Assembly: GCF_016793285.1 (NCBI RefSeq)
Contig: NZ_JAEUMO010000145.1
Location: 1 to 34,394 of the forward strand
Length of the DNA: 34,394 nt
Source: Phenylobacterium sp.
GTDB lineage: Bacteria > Pseudomonadota > Alphaproteobacteria > Caulobacterales > Caulobacteraceae
Direction of reading: 5' to 3'
How positions within the stretch are numbered: position 1 is the stretch's first letter; each line of letters opens with the position of its first letter. The translations under genes and the position numbers were made by a program. The notes beneath the pieces are model-generated. The model was not told the origin of the DNA. It searched no databases and worked only from the letters and a program-made list of their open reading frames with translations. This document shows, one piece after another, positions 24,345 through 34,394 of this stretch.

Positions 24345-25130
24345 ATGCGCGTCACCATCCTATCCGCAGCCCTTGCCGGCAGCCTGTTCCTCGGGGCCAG
24401 CACGCCTGCCTCCGCAGCCGGTGTCCTGGTCGCCTCAGGCGACGAGTGGCAGCTCTCGTCGTTTGCCTTCGAGGGTGACTACGCCGCCGGGACCAACGGC
24501 TTCGTCGCGGCGCTGGCGGCGACGTTCGGGGGCTCCAACTACCTCTTCCTCAACGGCAACCCGGGCTTGAGCGGCCAGCTCGGGGCCGCCGCTGCGCAGT
24601 TCGCACTCCACGGCAAGACCGTCAGCTACTCGGCCAGCTTCAACCTCGCCACGGCGCAGAACTACGACGCGGTCTTCCACTTCGGCCAGATCATCGACCA
24701 CGCCGCCCTCATCGACTACGTGAACGGAGGCGGCGACGCCTATGTTTCGCTGGGATCCGGCCAATATGGATCGCCGGCCGGCGAGGCTGCGGCGTGGAAC
24801 CCGACGCTGGCACAGTTCGGGCTGGTGGCCGGATCGACCTGGTTCACCGACGCCGGGTTCGTGAAGGCCACGGTCACTTCGGGTCCGGCTGGCGCAACAT
24901 CGCTGCTCTGGGGCTTCGGCCAGTCGATCGACAAGCTGACGCCCAACGCCAGCAGCCAGTCATACATCCGCGGCAGCTTCGCGAACGGGCTCACAGACAT
25001 CGGCCTGGTCGGCGCAAGCGCGCCACTGGCGGCCGGCGTACCTGAGCCGGGCGCCTGGACCCTGATGATCCTGGGCTTCGGGGCCGTCGGCGCGATGGTC
25101 CGGCGCTCGCGGCGAACGGCGGCCTGCTAG
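24345..25130 (+). CDS. Secreted PEPxxWA-CTERM protein 3
   Basis: The 261-residue protein has a signal peptide (MRVTILSAALAGSLFLGASTPASAA) and ends VPEPGAWTLMILGFGAVGAMVRRSRRTAAC, the classic PEPxxWA sorting tail. The body (FEGDYAAGTNGFVAALAATFGGSNYLFLNG; YDAVFHFGQIIDHAALIDYVNGGGDAYVSLG) includes a stretch resembling a Rossmann-like or glutamine amidotransferase-like fold found in some secreted bacterial proteins, but the match is weak. GGGAG lies upstream of ATG 24345. It is probably surface-exposed after exosortase processing. It shares only the tail with the other two PEP-CTERM proteins in the window. Exact role unknown. Confidence 0.85.
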   Translation: MRVTILSAALAGSLFLGASTPASAAGVLVASGDEWQLSSFAFEGDYAAGTNGFVAALAATFGGSNYLFLNGNPGLSGQLGAAAAQFALHGKTVSYSASFNLATAQNYDAVFHFGQIIDHAALIDYVNGGGDAYVSLGSGQYGSPAGEAAAWNPTLAQFGLVAGSTWFTDAGFVKATVTSGPAGATSLLWGFGQSIDKLTPNASSQSYIRGSFANGLTDIGLVGASAPLAAGVPEPGAWTLMILGFGAVGAMVRRSRRTAAC

Positions 25131-25442
25131 TCACAAGCTCCGTCGAGGACGCACACCGAAGGGGCAGGCGTCACTCGCGACGCCTGCAACCCTGCGGCCT
25201 GATCGGCGCCCGTGCATCGCGCTTCCGAGGGAGCGGCCGATCCGAGTCTACCGGCCGGCCCGTAGCCTCGCCTCTCGCTGCAGTCATGGCGGGAATTTAC
25301 AATCCGGCGCCGAAAGGCCGGCGCACGATGCCGCATCGGGTCCTCCGGGGCACGACGCAGTCCGGGGCGGCGGATCCGCGCCCACCGCTCCGGACTCACC
25401 AACTTGGCCGCCCGCCCGACTCGGCGGCCTCATCCTCGGCCC
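25131..25442. other. Gene-free 312-bp stretch
   Basis: No convincing gene is seen; a minus-strand frame of ~90 codons lacks a plausible protein and start. It holds one hairpin, a 9-bp stem GCAGGCGTC (25164-25172) with GACGCCTGC (25179-25187). This could end the PEP-CTERM transcript, though no T-run follows. A promoter for the MFS gene is expected here, but no clear -10/-35 pair was found. Confidence 0.5.
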
Positions 25443-26684
25443 ATGGCCGTCCATCCCTATGCCGAACTCCTGAAGGACCGGACGCTGCGCGCGTTCTGGG
25501 CCGGGATCACGCTGTCGGCGGTGGGGAGCGAGCTGTACCGCGTCGGCGCGATCTGGATCGCCGCGACCCTGGCGGGGCCGAACGCGGCGCTACTGGTGAC
25601 CGCGCAGTCGGCGGCGATCGTGGCGGTCAGCCTCTTCGCCGGACCGGCGGTCGAAGCCTGGCCGCGCCGCACTTTCCTGGTGGCCACCGAGGCCGTCTGT
25701 GCGCTGATCGCGGCGGGCGTCGTCGTGGCCGGACTCGGTTCGGGGCTGACCTTCCCGCTGCTGGTCGCGGCAGGTGTCGCGCTGGCGGCGATCCAGGCGA
25801 TGGCGCGGCCGGTGTTCCTCTCGGGCCTGCCGAAGCTGGCGCCGGGCAAGGTGCGCGAGGTGAACGGCCTCTTCGATTCCAGCGTCCGCATCGCCCAGGC
25901 CGCCGGGCCGTTCCTCGCCGCCGCCCTGCTGAAGGTGATGCCTGCCATTCACCTCCTGACCGCCAACGCCCTCACCTTCATCGCCTCCGCCGCCGCCTGC
26001 TTCGCGGTGGGGAACAGGCTGGACGACGGCCGCGTCCCGCCGGGCCGCCAGCCGGTCCTGCGCCGCCTCGGCCGCGGGATCCGCGCCGCCAACGGCTGCC
26101 CGGGGGTCTGGAGCGTGCTGATCGCGACCGGCGTCCGCGGCGGCGCCTATGCGCTCGGCTACACGGTGGCCGTCCCGCTGCTGTTCGCCCAGCGCGGCGG
26201 GCTCCCGGACCTCGCGATCGTGATCGGCGTCGGCGCCACCGCCGAGATCGTGTCGACGCCGCTCCTCGTGCTCACCAACCCGGCCCGGCCGCTACGCCGC
26301 CTGTTCGCGGGCTACGTCATGATCGGCGCCAGCCTGGCCCTGCTGGGCGTCACCGCCCTCCTGGCGCCGGTCGAGTGGCGCGTGCCGGCCATGGCCGGGG
26401 CCGCCCTGCTGATCGGCGTCGGCAACAGCGTCGCCACCCTGCAGATCACGACCTTCCTCGCCACGCGCCTCGCCGGCGACGACTACGCCGCGCTGCTGCG
26501 CCTGCGCCTCGTCACGATCATCGGCTCGATGATGCTGGCGACCGCCGCGGGCCCGCTGGTCCTGTCCGCCCTCGGCCCCGCGGCCACGATCCTCGCCTGC
26601 GGGATCGCGGCGACCGCCTCGGCTCTCGCGGGCCTCGCGATCGCGCCGACGCGCCGCTACCGCCACGGCTTCGAAACCGCCTAG
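25443..26684 (+). CDS. MFS transporter (EntS/MFS_3-like)
   Basis: A 413-residue, ~12-span membrane protein beginning MAVHPYAELLKDRTLRAFWAGITLSAVGSELYRVGAIW. The opening helix with paired charged residues and the later LFDSSVRIAQAAGPFLAAALL recall the MFS_3 branch that includes enterobactin exporter EntS. It lacks the GRxSDRxGRKP motif A of the two exporters upstream, so it belongs to a different subfamily. The substrate is unknown; a siderophore or small metabolite is possible. ATG 25443 is the first Met before the first span; an upstream in-frame start would add 13 Arg/Pro-rich residues. It reads toward the class III aminotransferase gene 47 bp downstream. Confidence 0.87.
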   Translation: MAVHPYAELLKDRTLRAFWAGITLSAVGSELYRVGAIWIAATLAGPNAALLVTAQSAAIVAVSLFAGPAVEAWPRRTFLVATEAVCALIAAGVVVAGLGSGLTFPLLVAAGVALAAIQAMARPVFLSGLPKLAPGKVREVNGLFDSSVRIAQAAGPFLAAALLKVMPAIHLLTANALTFIASAAACFAVGNRLDDGRVPPGRQPVLRRLGRGIRAANGCPGVWSVLIATGVRGGAYALGYTVAVPLLFAQRGGLPDLAIVIGVGATAEIVSTPLLVLTNPARPLRRLFAGYVMIGASLALLGVTALLAPVEWRVPAMAGAALLIGVGNSVATLQITTFLATRLAGDDYAALLRLRLVTIIGSMMLATAAGPLVLSALGPAATILACGIAATASALAGLAIAPTRRYRHGFETA

Positions 26685-26731
26685 CCGCCGCCGCGGGAAG
26701 CTGGTTTCGTGGGCGCCACGGAGGTCCCGCC

Positions 26732-28043
<1,312 letters not shown>

Positions 28044-28063
<20 letters not shown>

Positions 28064-28826
28064 CCATCCGGGCCAGCCGATCGACCAGCGGGTGAACCGG
28101 CACGGCCCGGCCGTCCAGCCGCGCCACGCGCCGCACGCCGGTCAGGCTGTTGGTCAGGAACACCGGCGCGTCCTCCAGCACGACCGGCCGCGCGCCGCGC
28201 ACGATCCGCACCTTCACCCCCGACCGCCGCGCGGCCCTGAGCACCTCGGCGCGCATAATGCCTTCCAGCACGCCGGCCTCGGGCGCGGGCGTGTAGAGCA
28301 CCCCCTCGACGATCCAGAAGACGTTGGCGGCCGCCGCGCAGGCGATCTTGCCGCGGCTGTTCAGCATCAGCGCCTCGTCCGCGCCGGCCTTCTTCGCCTC
28401 GCCGCGGGCGATGACGTTGTCGAGGCAGCTCAGCGTCTTCAGCCGCGAGGCCGGTGAGCGGTCGTTGCGCCGCGTCACCGCGGTCACCATCGTCGCCGGG
28501 CCCGCCGTCGGGCCCAGCTTCGCCGCGCTCGCGCTCAGCACCGGCTCGAACCGCGCGGGCGGGTCTAGGCCGCTGTCACCGGCGCCGGCGCTCCAGTTCA
28601 GCCGCACGGCGGCGCGGTGGGGACGGTCGGCGAGTTCGAGCGCCTCCTCCACCACGTTGCGGCAGGCCACCCGGTCCGGGGCCGGCAGGCCCAGCACCTT
28701 GCAGCCGCGCGCCAGGCGGTCGAGGTGGGTGTCCCAGTGGCCGGGATGGTGGTCGTTCCAGAGGATCGTCTCGAAGAGCCCGTGGCCCAGCGCGAAGCCG
28801 CGGTCGTCGGGCGCGATCGGCTTCAC
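28044..28826 (-). CDS. Class IV aminotransferase (ADC lyase/D-amino acid transaminase-like)
   Basis: The 260-residue fold-type IV PLP enzyme begins VKPIAPDDRGFALGHGLFETI, the hallmark of PabC and D-amino acid transaminase proteins. The PLP lysine is in RLKTLSCLDNVIARGEAKKAGADEALMLNSRG, followed by AAAANVFWIVEGVLYTP. It starts at GTG 28826, which overlaps the epimerase stop (GTGA), so the two are translationally coupled. That suggests a role with the dipeptide epimerase in D-amino acid or peptidoglycan-fragment metabolism, but a PabC role in folate synthesis is equally consistent with the motifs. The 3' end overlaps the class III aminotransferase by 20 bp tail-to-tail. Confidence 0.88.
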
Positions 28827-29827
28827 GCCGCCGCCCCCGCTTCGCCCCAGAAGCCGCGCTGCGGCGGATAGAGCACGCCGCGCTCGATCCGGCAGCCTCC
28901 GGCGCGGTCTTCCTCCAGCCACCAGGGCCCGTCCAGGTCGACCGCATCGGCCAGGGCGCCGACCCACATGGCGGGCGCGATCGAAAGCGAGCTCGACACC
29001 ATGCAGCCGGCCAGCACGCCCAGGCCCAGGTCGCGCGCCTGCTGCACCATCCCGAGCGCGGCGGTCAGCCCGCCGGCCTTGTCCAGCTTGACGTTGACGC
29101 TCTGGTAGCGCCCGAGCAACCGGCCCACGTCGCCCGCCACATGGGCGGATTCGTCGGCGCAGATCGGCGCCGGGTACTTCAGGCCCTTCAGCGCCATGTC
29201 GTCGTCGGCCGGCAACGGCTGTTCCACCAGGATCACATGCAGCCGCTCCACCACATCGGCCATCAGGTCCAGGGTGGCGACGGTCCACCCCTCGTTGGGA
29301 TCGACGATCAGCCGCGCCTCTGGCGCCGCGTCCGCCACCGCCAGCAGCCGCTCGCGCGGGCCCACGTCGTCCAGCTTCACCTTCAGCAGCGGCGCGTCGG
29401 CGACGGCCGCAGCGGCGGCTTGCATCGCTTCGGGCGTATCGAGGCTGATCGTGACGGCCGTCGCCATCCGGCCGGGCCGGGGCCGCTGCAGCCGGTCCGC
29501 CACCGAGCGCCCGTCGCGCCGCGCCGTCAGGTCCCAGAGCGCGCAGTCGAGCGCGTTCCTCGCCGCCCCCGCCGACATCGCGGCCATCACGTCGGCCGCG
29601 GTCCGGCCGTCCGCGAGCGCCTGCGCCGCCAGCGCCAACTCGGCCTGCACCGACGAGGTCGTCTCGCCGTAGCGGGGATAGGGCGCGCATTCGCCGCGGC
29701 CCACGGCGCCGTCGCCGTCGCGCAGCTCGACGGTCACCACCTCGGCGTGGGTCTTCACCCCGCGCGAGATGCGGAAGGGCGCCGAAAGCGCGAGGCGTTC
29801 AGCCCGGATGTTCAGATCGAGGCTCAC
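28823..29827 (-). CDS. Dipeptide (L-Ala-D/L-Glu) epimerase, enolase superfamily
   Basis: The 334-residue protein opens SLDLNIRAERLALSAPFRISRGVKTHAEVV, the N-terminal cap of muconate-lactonizing/dipeptide epimerases. The catalytic KxK is in LLKVKLDD, metal ligands are D in VDPNEGW, E in VEQPLP and D in ICADES, and the second-face Lys is in VNVKLDKAGG. This set and the length match YcjG/DgcA-type L-Ala-D/L-Glu epimerases, which act on a murein dipeptide released during peptidoglycan recycling; other dipeptides are possible. ATG 29827 is used. It is transcribed with the class IV aminotransferase. A 55-bp gap separates it from the RDD operon's end. Confidence 0.92.
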   Translation of the reverse strand: MSLDLNIRAERLALSAPFRISRGVKTHAEVVTVELRDGDGAVGRGECAPYPRYGETTSSVQAELALAAQALADGRTAADVMAAMSAGAARNALDCALWDLTARRDGRSVADRLQRPRPGRMATAVTISLDTPEAMQAAAAAVADAPLLKVKLDDVGPRERLLAVADAAPEARLIVDPNEGWTVATLDLMADVVERLHVILVEQPLPADDDMALKGLKYPAPICADESAHVAGDVGRLLGRYQSVNVKLDKAGGLTAALGMVQQARDLGLGVLAGCMVSSSLSIAPAMWVGALADAVDLDGPWWLEEDRAGGCRIERGVLYPPQRGFWGEAGAAA

Positions 29828-29882
29828 CTTGACCGTTGTCCCGCAAACCGCGCGCCGCGTCGACTGTCTGTGAGTTGCGCGC

Positions 29883-30788
29883 CTACCCCTTGTCGAACTT
29901 GTCCTTCCGGCGGCGGCCGAACAGCATCTGGCTCTCCAGCCGGCCGCGCAGGCCCGCGTAGTAGGCGTTCAGGAACGTGCGGTCGGCGATGTCGGCGGGA
30001 CCGTCCCAGCCGATCTTGGTGCGGATGCGCGCCGCCACCTCGGCCATCGCCTTGCGGTCGCCGACACGGATCACGTCCTCCAGGACGTGCAGTTCCTTGA
30101 TGCCGTAGGCGTCGAGCTGGGCCGGGGCGAAGACGACGCCGCGGCTGGCGCTGCGCTCGGTGTCGGCGAGGTCGACCTGCAGCAGCTTCCTTGGCGCCTT
30201 CACGACCATGGTGCCGGCGGCCAGGTCGCCCAGGCGCCGCCGGTCGCGGTTGAACAGCGGGAAGATCACGAACACGCCGCTCCAGATCGCCCCCAGACCG
30301 ATCAGCGCCGCATCCACGCCCTCGCCCTGCGAGAACAGGAAGGCCAGCGGCAGGAACACCTCCACCTCGCGCATGGCGTTGCGAGCGAAGACAGCGTCCG
30401 AGGTCAGCGGCCCGCCGTCGGCGGCGATCACGCGCAGGCCCATGGCCCGCTTGCCCGGCGTCGCCCCGCCCGGGCGCGCCTCGAAGAGGAAGAAGTAGAA
30501 GTTGCGGCCAACGAAGGTGACCAGCAGCCAGAGCACGCCCAGCGCCTCGTTCAGCCACGCCGCCTTGGTGGCGGCGTAGACGCCGAAGACGACCAGGCTG
30601 AACACCGCCATCGACCCGAACAGGATCAGGAAGTCGAGCAGCAGCGCCACGAAGCGCTCGGTGTAGGCGCCCACCTTCAGCCGCAGGTCGACGCCCTCGG
30701 GGGTGACGAACTCTCGCCAGCCCTTGTCGGGCTCGGCCGCGCGCCTGGGCGCCGACGCCCTGCGCCGCGCGAGATCCTGGACGCTCAC
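29883..30788 (-). CDS. RDD-family membrane protein
   Basis: The 301-residue protein starts at GTG 30788, overlapping the upstream gene's stop (GTGA). After a charged lead (MSVQDLARRRASAPRRAAEPDKGWREFVTPEGVDLRLKVG) comes the RDD-type YTERFVALLLDFLILFGSMAVFSLVVFGV, a second span LWLLVTFVGRNFYFFLFEARPGGATPGKRAMGLRVI with the GATPGK turn, and a third (FLPLAFLFSQG and following). The C-terminal ~100 residues (MVVKAPRKLLQVDLADTERS onward) are soluble and probably cytoplasmic. RDD proteins are envelope or ion-related, but most are uncharacterised. Last gene of the MoxR/DUF58/SpoIIM operon in transcription order. Confidence 0.88.
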   Translation of the reverse strand: MSVQDLARRRASAPRRAAEPDKGWREFVTPEGVDLRLKVGAYTERFVALLLDFLILFGSMAVFSLVVFGVYAATKAAWLNEALGVLWLLVTFVGRNFYFFLFEARPGGATPGKRAMGLRVIAADGGPLTSDAVFARNAMREVEVFLPLAFLFSQGEGVDAALIGLGAIWSGVFVIFPLFNRDRRRLGDLAAGTMVVKAPRKLLQVDLADTERSASRGVVFAPAQLDAYGIKELHVLEDVIRVGDRKAMAEVAARIRTKIGWDGPADIADRTFLNAYYAGLRGRLESQMLFGRRRKDKFDKG

Positions 30789-31780
30789 GGCGCGCGCCTC
30801 CGCGGCCAGTAGAAGTAGCCGAGCCAGCCGGTCAGCAGGGCCGCGCCGATGGCGTAGCGGGCGAGGTCCACGGTCACGAGCTGGCGCGCAAAGCCCTCGA
30901 GCAGGCCGGCCACGAACAGCATCACCACCACGCCCGCCATCACTGTCGCGGCCCGCCGGCCGGCCTCGGCCGCCGCGTCGACACGGCTGCGCTCGCCAGG
31001 GAAGGTCACCGCCCAGCCGATCGAGAAGCCGGCGGCGCCCGCCAGGATGATCGCGAACACCTCCGTCGAGCCGTGGACGAAGAGCCAGCCGGTCGACTCG
31101 TAGGCCAGGCCCCGCATCGCAAAGAGCGCGATGAAGGCCCCCATCATCCCGCCGTTCAGCACCATCAGCGCCGCCGTCGGCAGGCAGAGGGCGAAGCCCA
31201 GCGCAAACGCGAAGAGTGCGATCTGGGCATTGTGGGTGAAGAGGAACGCCGAGAGCCCGGACAGCCCCTGGACCACGTCGGGCTGGCTGTAGAGCGTGTC
31301 GCGGAGGGACGCGGTCGTCGCCATCGGGTCGCGGCCGTTCGCGAGTTCCGGATCGACGAAACTGTAGAACCAGTCGGCGTCGCGCCGCACCAGGATGTAG
31401 GCCGTCACGACCGAGGCCACGGTCAGCAGGAACGACACCGCCGTCTCGCGCCACAGGGCCTGCACCGCCGCCGGCCAGTCCCGCACAAAGAACCGCGCCA
31501 CCCGCTCGCCCCAGCGCGAGCGCTGGCCGTAGACGAAGAAATATCCGCGCGTGCAGAGGCTCTCGAGATAGTCCGTCAGGCTCTGGTCGAGCGAGATCGA
31601 GCGCGCCACCGAGAGCGACGACAGCGCCTGGCGGTAGAGCAGCGGGATCTCCAGCAGGTCGTCGCGCTTCAGGCCCGCGGCGCCCACCTTCTCGGCCCTG
31701 GTCAGCAGGGCGTCCAGCTTGCGCCAGTCGCCTTCGCGCTCGGCCCGGAACCGGGCGCTCTTCAGCATCAGCTCGGCCAT
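30785..31780 (-). CDS. Stage II sporulation protein M (SpoIIM)-like membrane protein
   Basis: The 331-residue protein has a soluble helical N-terminal third (MAELMLKSARFRAEREGDWRKLDALLTRAEK), then several spans. FLLTVASVVTAYILVRR is followed by the region typical of SpoIIM/DUF95 proteins, HNAQIALFAFALGFALCLPTAALMVLNGGMMGAFIALFAMRG, and HGSTEVFAIILAGAAGFSIGWAV. In Bacillus, SpoIIM acts in engulfment; in non-sporulating Gram-negatives the family is uncharacterised and travels with MoxR and DUF58 genes as here. Its ATG (31778-31780) shares one base with the DUF58 stop (TGATG), so translation is coupled. Confidence 0.88.
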   Translation of the reverse strand: MAELMLKSARFRAEREGDWRKLDALLTRAEKVGAAGLKRDDLLEIPLLYRQALSSLSVARSISLDQSLTDYLESLCTRGYFFVYGQRSRWGERVARFFVRDWPAAVQALWRETAVSFLLTVASVVTAYILVRRDADWFYSFVDPELANGRDPMATTASLRDTLYSQPDVVQGLSGLSAFLFTHNAQIALFAFALGFALCLPTAALMVLNGGMMGAFIALFAMRGLAYESTGWLFVHGSTEVFAIILAGAAGFSIGWAVTFPGERSRVDAAAEAGRRAATVMAGVVVMLFVAGLLEGFARQLVTVDLARYAIGAALLTGWLGYFYWPRRRAP

Positions 31781-33093
31781 CAGACGAGCCCCCGCCGCTT
31801 CACGTCGAGGTAGCCGTTGAGCAGCGCCGTCCCGAGGCTCTCGGCCGGCGCATCGACGATCTGCGCGCCCATCCGCTTGAGCCGCGCGGACACCGCCTCG
31901 CGCTGTCGTAGCATCCGCTCGGCGATCACGGCGCGGGAGACGTCGTCGGCGGTCTGCGGCTCGCGGTCGACAAGGCTCTCCAGCTCCTCGTCGCGGAACA
32001 CGACGAACAGCACCAGGTGCGTGCGCATCAGCCGCGCCACGTTCTCGATCATCAGTTCGGCCGAGGTCGCGTCGGCGAAGTCGGTGAAGACCACGACCAC
32101 CGCCCGCCGGTCCAGACGCCCCGACAGCGCCGTCAGCCCCAGGGTGAAGTTGGTCTCCTCGGGGGAATAGTCGATGGACGCCGCCAGCTTCTGCAGCAGC
32201 GGGAACGCCTGCGACCCGGCCGCCAGCCCGCTGGCCAGCCGCGGCCGCGCGTCGAACGCGAACAGGCCCACCCGGTCGCCCAGCCTGAGCGACACGAACG
32301 CCAGCAGCAGCGCCGCGTTGATCGCCCGGTCCAGCTTCGGCAACCCCGCCGCCGGCGCGCTCATCAGCCGCCCGGTGTCGATCGCCAGCAGGACATGATG
32401 GTTCCGCTCGGTCCGGTACTCGCGGCCGATCAGCTTGCCGTGGCGGGCCGACTGCTTCCAGTCGATGTCGCCCAGGTCCATGCCGGTCTGGAATTCCTTC
32501 AGCGCGTGGAAGTCCGAGCCCTCGCCGCGGTCCAGCAGCGGCTTCGCCCCCAGCGGCGCGTCGCGGGCGAAGAGGCGCAGCGCCTCCTCCTTCACCGCCG
32601 CCACGTCGGGCGTCACCGCCAGCACCGGCGCCTCCGGCGCCTGGCGCTGCAGCCAGACCAGCCCGAGGGGGCCGCGCCAGCGCGCCCACACGCCCTCGAT
32701 CCGCCCCTCGCCGCGGCGCAGGGGCGAGAGCGTCACCGCCGCCTCGGCCGCCCCGCCCTCGGTCCGCGCGATCAGCCGCCCGGGCTCGGCGGCGAGCCGC
32801 TCGTTGACGCCCACCGCCAGCTCCACCTGCAATGGCGCCCGTCCCTCGAACCGCGCCGAGATCCGCGCCGTCTCGGGCCGGCCGATCCCCATGACGCGCG
32901 GCGCCGCGGCCTCGATCGTCACGCTGCGCGGCGGCGCGGCCAGCGCGAGATCCGCCAGCATCAGCCCCACCGCCAGCACGATCCACGCCGCCGCCGCGGT
33001 CCACAGTCCGGGCGCGGCGACGGCCACCGCGAGCGCCGGCGCGGCGCCCACGGCCATCAGCGCGATCGCCCGGCGTGTGGGGTAGACCCTCAT
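31780..33093 (-). CDS. DUF58 (vWA-like) domain protein
   Basis: The 437-residue protein has two N-terminal spans (ALMAVGAAPALAVAVAAPGLWTAAAAWIVLAVGLMLADLAL). A large soluble part contains the DUF58 signature GSDFHALKEFQTGMDLGDIDWKQSARHGKLIGREY. LLAIDTGRLMSAPAAGLPKLDRAINAALLLAFVSLRLGDRVGLFAFD and VVVVFTDF form a vWA-like fold with a DxGxxM MIDAS-like start. Such proteins pair with MoxR AAA+ ATPases, probably as metal-dependent adaptors at the inner membrane. It is separated by one base from the MoxR stop codon. Function of the complex is not known in detail. Confidence 0.92.
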   Translation of the reverse strand: MRVYPTRRAIALMAVGAAPALAVAVAAPGLWTAAAAWIVLAVGLMLADLALAAPPRSVTIEAAAPRVMGIGRPETARISARFEGRAPLQVELAVGVNERLAAEPGRLIARTEGGAAEAAVTLSPLRRGEGRIEGVWARWRGPLGLVWLQRQAPEAPVLAVTPDVAAVKEEALRLFARDAPLGAKPLLDRGEGSDFHALKEFQTGMDLGDIDWKQSARHGKLIGREYRTERNHHVLLAIDTGRLMSAPAAGLPKLDRAINAALLLAFVSLRLGDRVGLFAFDARPRLASGLAAGSQAFPLLQKLAASIDYSPEETNFTLGLTALSGRLDRRAVVVVFTDFADATSAELMIENVARLMRTHLVLFVVFRDEELESLVDREPQTADDVSRAVIAERMLRQREAVSARLKRMGAQIVDAPAESLGTALLNGYLDVKRRGLV

Positions 33094-33094
33094 G

Positions 33095-34037
<943 letters not shown>

Positions 34038-34051
<14 letters not shown>

Positions 34052-34394
34052 GCGTCATCTCCCCTCGCCACTCGTAGATCCTGCGCGCGAACGACAGGAG
34101 GTCGTCGCGCGTCTTCGTCCCTTCGGCCTCGGCGGCCAGTTCGGACGGCGGAGCCACCCCGCGCCGCGCCGCCAGGTCGTCCAGCCAGCGCACCTCGTGG
34201 GCGTGGCCGCCGGCCGCCCGCGCCACCAGCGCACGCATCAGCGCGGCGTAGGCGGGCGCCAGCTCGTGTTCCTTGCGCGCCGTGCGCACCAGCTCGGCCG
34301 AATTGTCCACCAGCGCGCGTGCGCCCAGCGCGATCGCTCGCCCCTTGCGCCGCGGCTGGCCGAACCGCGCCAGCGCGTGCAGGCCCATCAGCAC
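34038..34394 (-). CDS. DUF4350-like protein, C-terminal part (truncated by window edge)
   Basis: The last 118 residues of a protein running off the window. The helical sequence LMGLHALARFGQPRRKGRAIALGARALVDNSAELVRTARKEHELAPAYAALMRALVARAAGG, followed by LLSFARRIYEWRGEMTRERR, resembles the soluble C-terminal region of DUF4350 proteins, which usually precede MoxR in such operons. DUF4350 members have an N-terminal membrane span and a domain related to glutamine amidotransferase-like folds. The label depends partly on operon context, since the conserved N-terminal part is outside the window. Its stop overlaps the MoxR start by 14 bp. Confidence 0.65.

Noticed and set aside
25127..25402. 91-codon minus-strand frame in the 312-bp gap
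   Set aside because: No ribosome site, no domain, Arg/Ala/Pro composition like random GC-rich sequence.
28454..30100. 548-codon plus-strand open frame over the class IV aminotransferase, epimerase and RDD gene
   Set aside because: Crosses three confidently assigned minus-strand genes and reads as Arg/Pro/Ser-rich shadow.

Overview
The window is a dense, GC-rich (by eye near 70%) chromosomal segment of an alphaproteobacterium, most likely Caulobacterales (Phenylobacterium/Caulobacter-like). Three secreted proteins with PEPxxWA-type C-termini, an IF-3 with the alphaproteobacterial RRP-type N-terminus, a CYP153-like P450 and a conserved GlmM/GlmS/GalU/UDP-glucose dehydrogenase block support this. 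The genus is inference. No rRNA, tRNA, CRISPR array, complete insertion sequence or phage gene was seen.

Layout. (1) 1-12.1 kb is an envelope-sugar block. It holds the end of a phosphomannomutase/phosphoglucomutase, a VapBC-type toxin-antitoxin pair, UDP-glucose 6-dehydrogenase, a conserved hypothetical, a small membrane protein, divergent glmM and glmS, an Ala-rich lipoprotein, galU with an SDR gene, an alpha/beta hydrolase, and GT4 and GT9 glycosyltransferases. Together these make UDP-GlcNAc precursors, UDP-glucose and UDP-glucuronate and move sugars onto LPS or polysaccharide. (2) 12.2-14.1 kb holds infC, a subclass B3 metallo-beta-lactamase and a decayed GIY-YIG nuclease gene beside a large palindromic repeat. 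(3) 14.2-16.6 kb holds two tandem paralogous MFS exporters; the second is split into two half-length frames. (4) 16.6-25.1 kb is accessory metabolism and surface: a CYP153-like P450 divergent from a LuxR-HTH/alpha-beta-hydrolase fusion, a hotdog-like protein, a Nudix hydrolase, a luciferase-like monooxygenase and the three PEP-CTERM proteins. (5) 25.4-29.8 kb holds a third MFS transporter, a class III aminotransferase, and a translationally coupled class IV aminotransferase/dipeptide epimerase pair. (6) 29.9-34.4 kb is a minus-strand operon RDD - SpoIIM-like - DUF58 - MoxR - DUF4350-like (partial), with genes overlapping or nearly touching.

The most unusual signals are these. Two 75-77 bp palindromic elements stand in opposite orientation at 8914-9079. 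Their stems differ in sequence but keep pairing, and the stop codons of both flanking genes lie inside the elements' outer CTAG ends. The LuxR/hydrolase fusion has a displaced nucleophile motif. The second MFS exporter is split exactly at its central loop with a GTGA overlap. infC appears to start at ATT. An intrinsic-terminator hairpin sits inside the signal-peptide codons of the metallo-beta-lactamase gene. All readings come from the sequence and remembered family knowledge; no database search was run.
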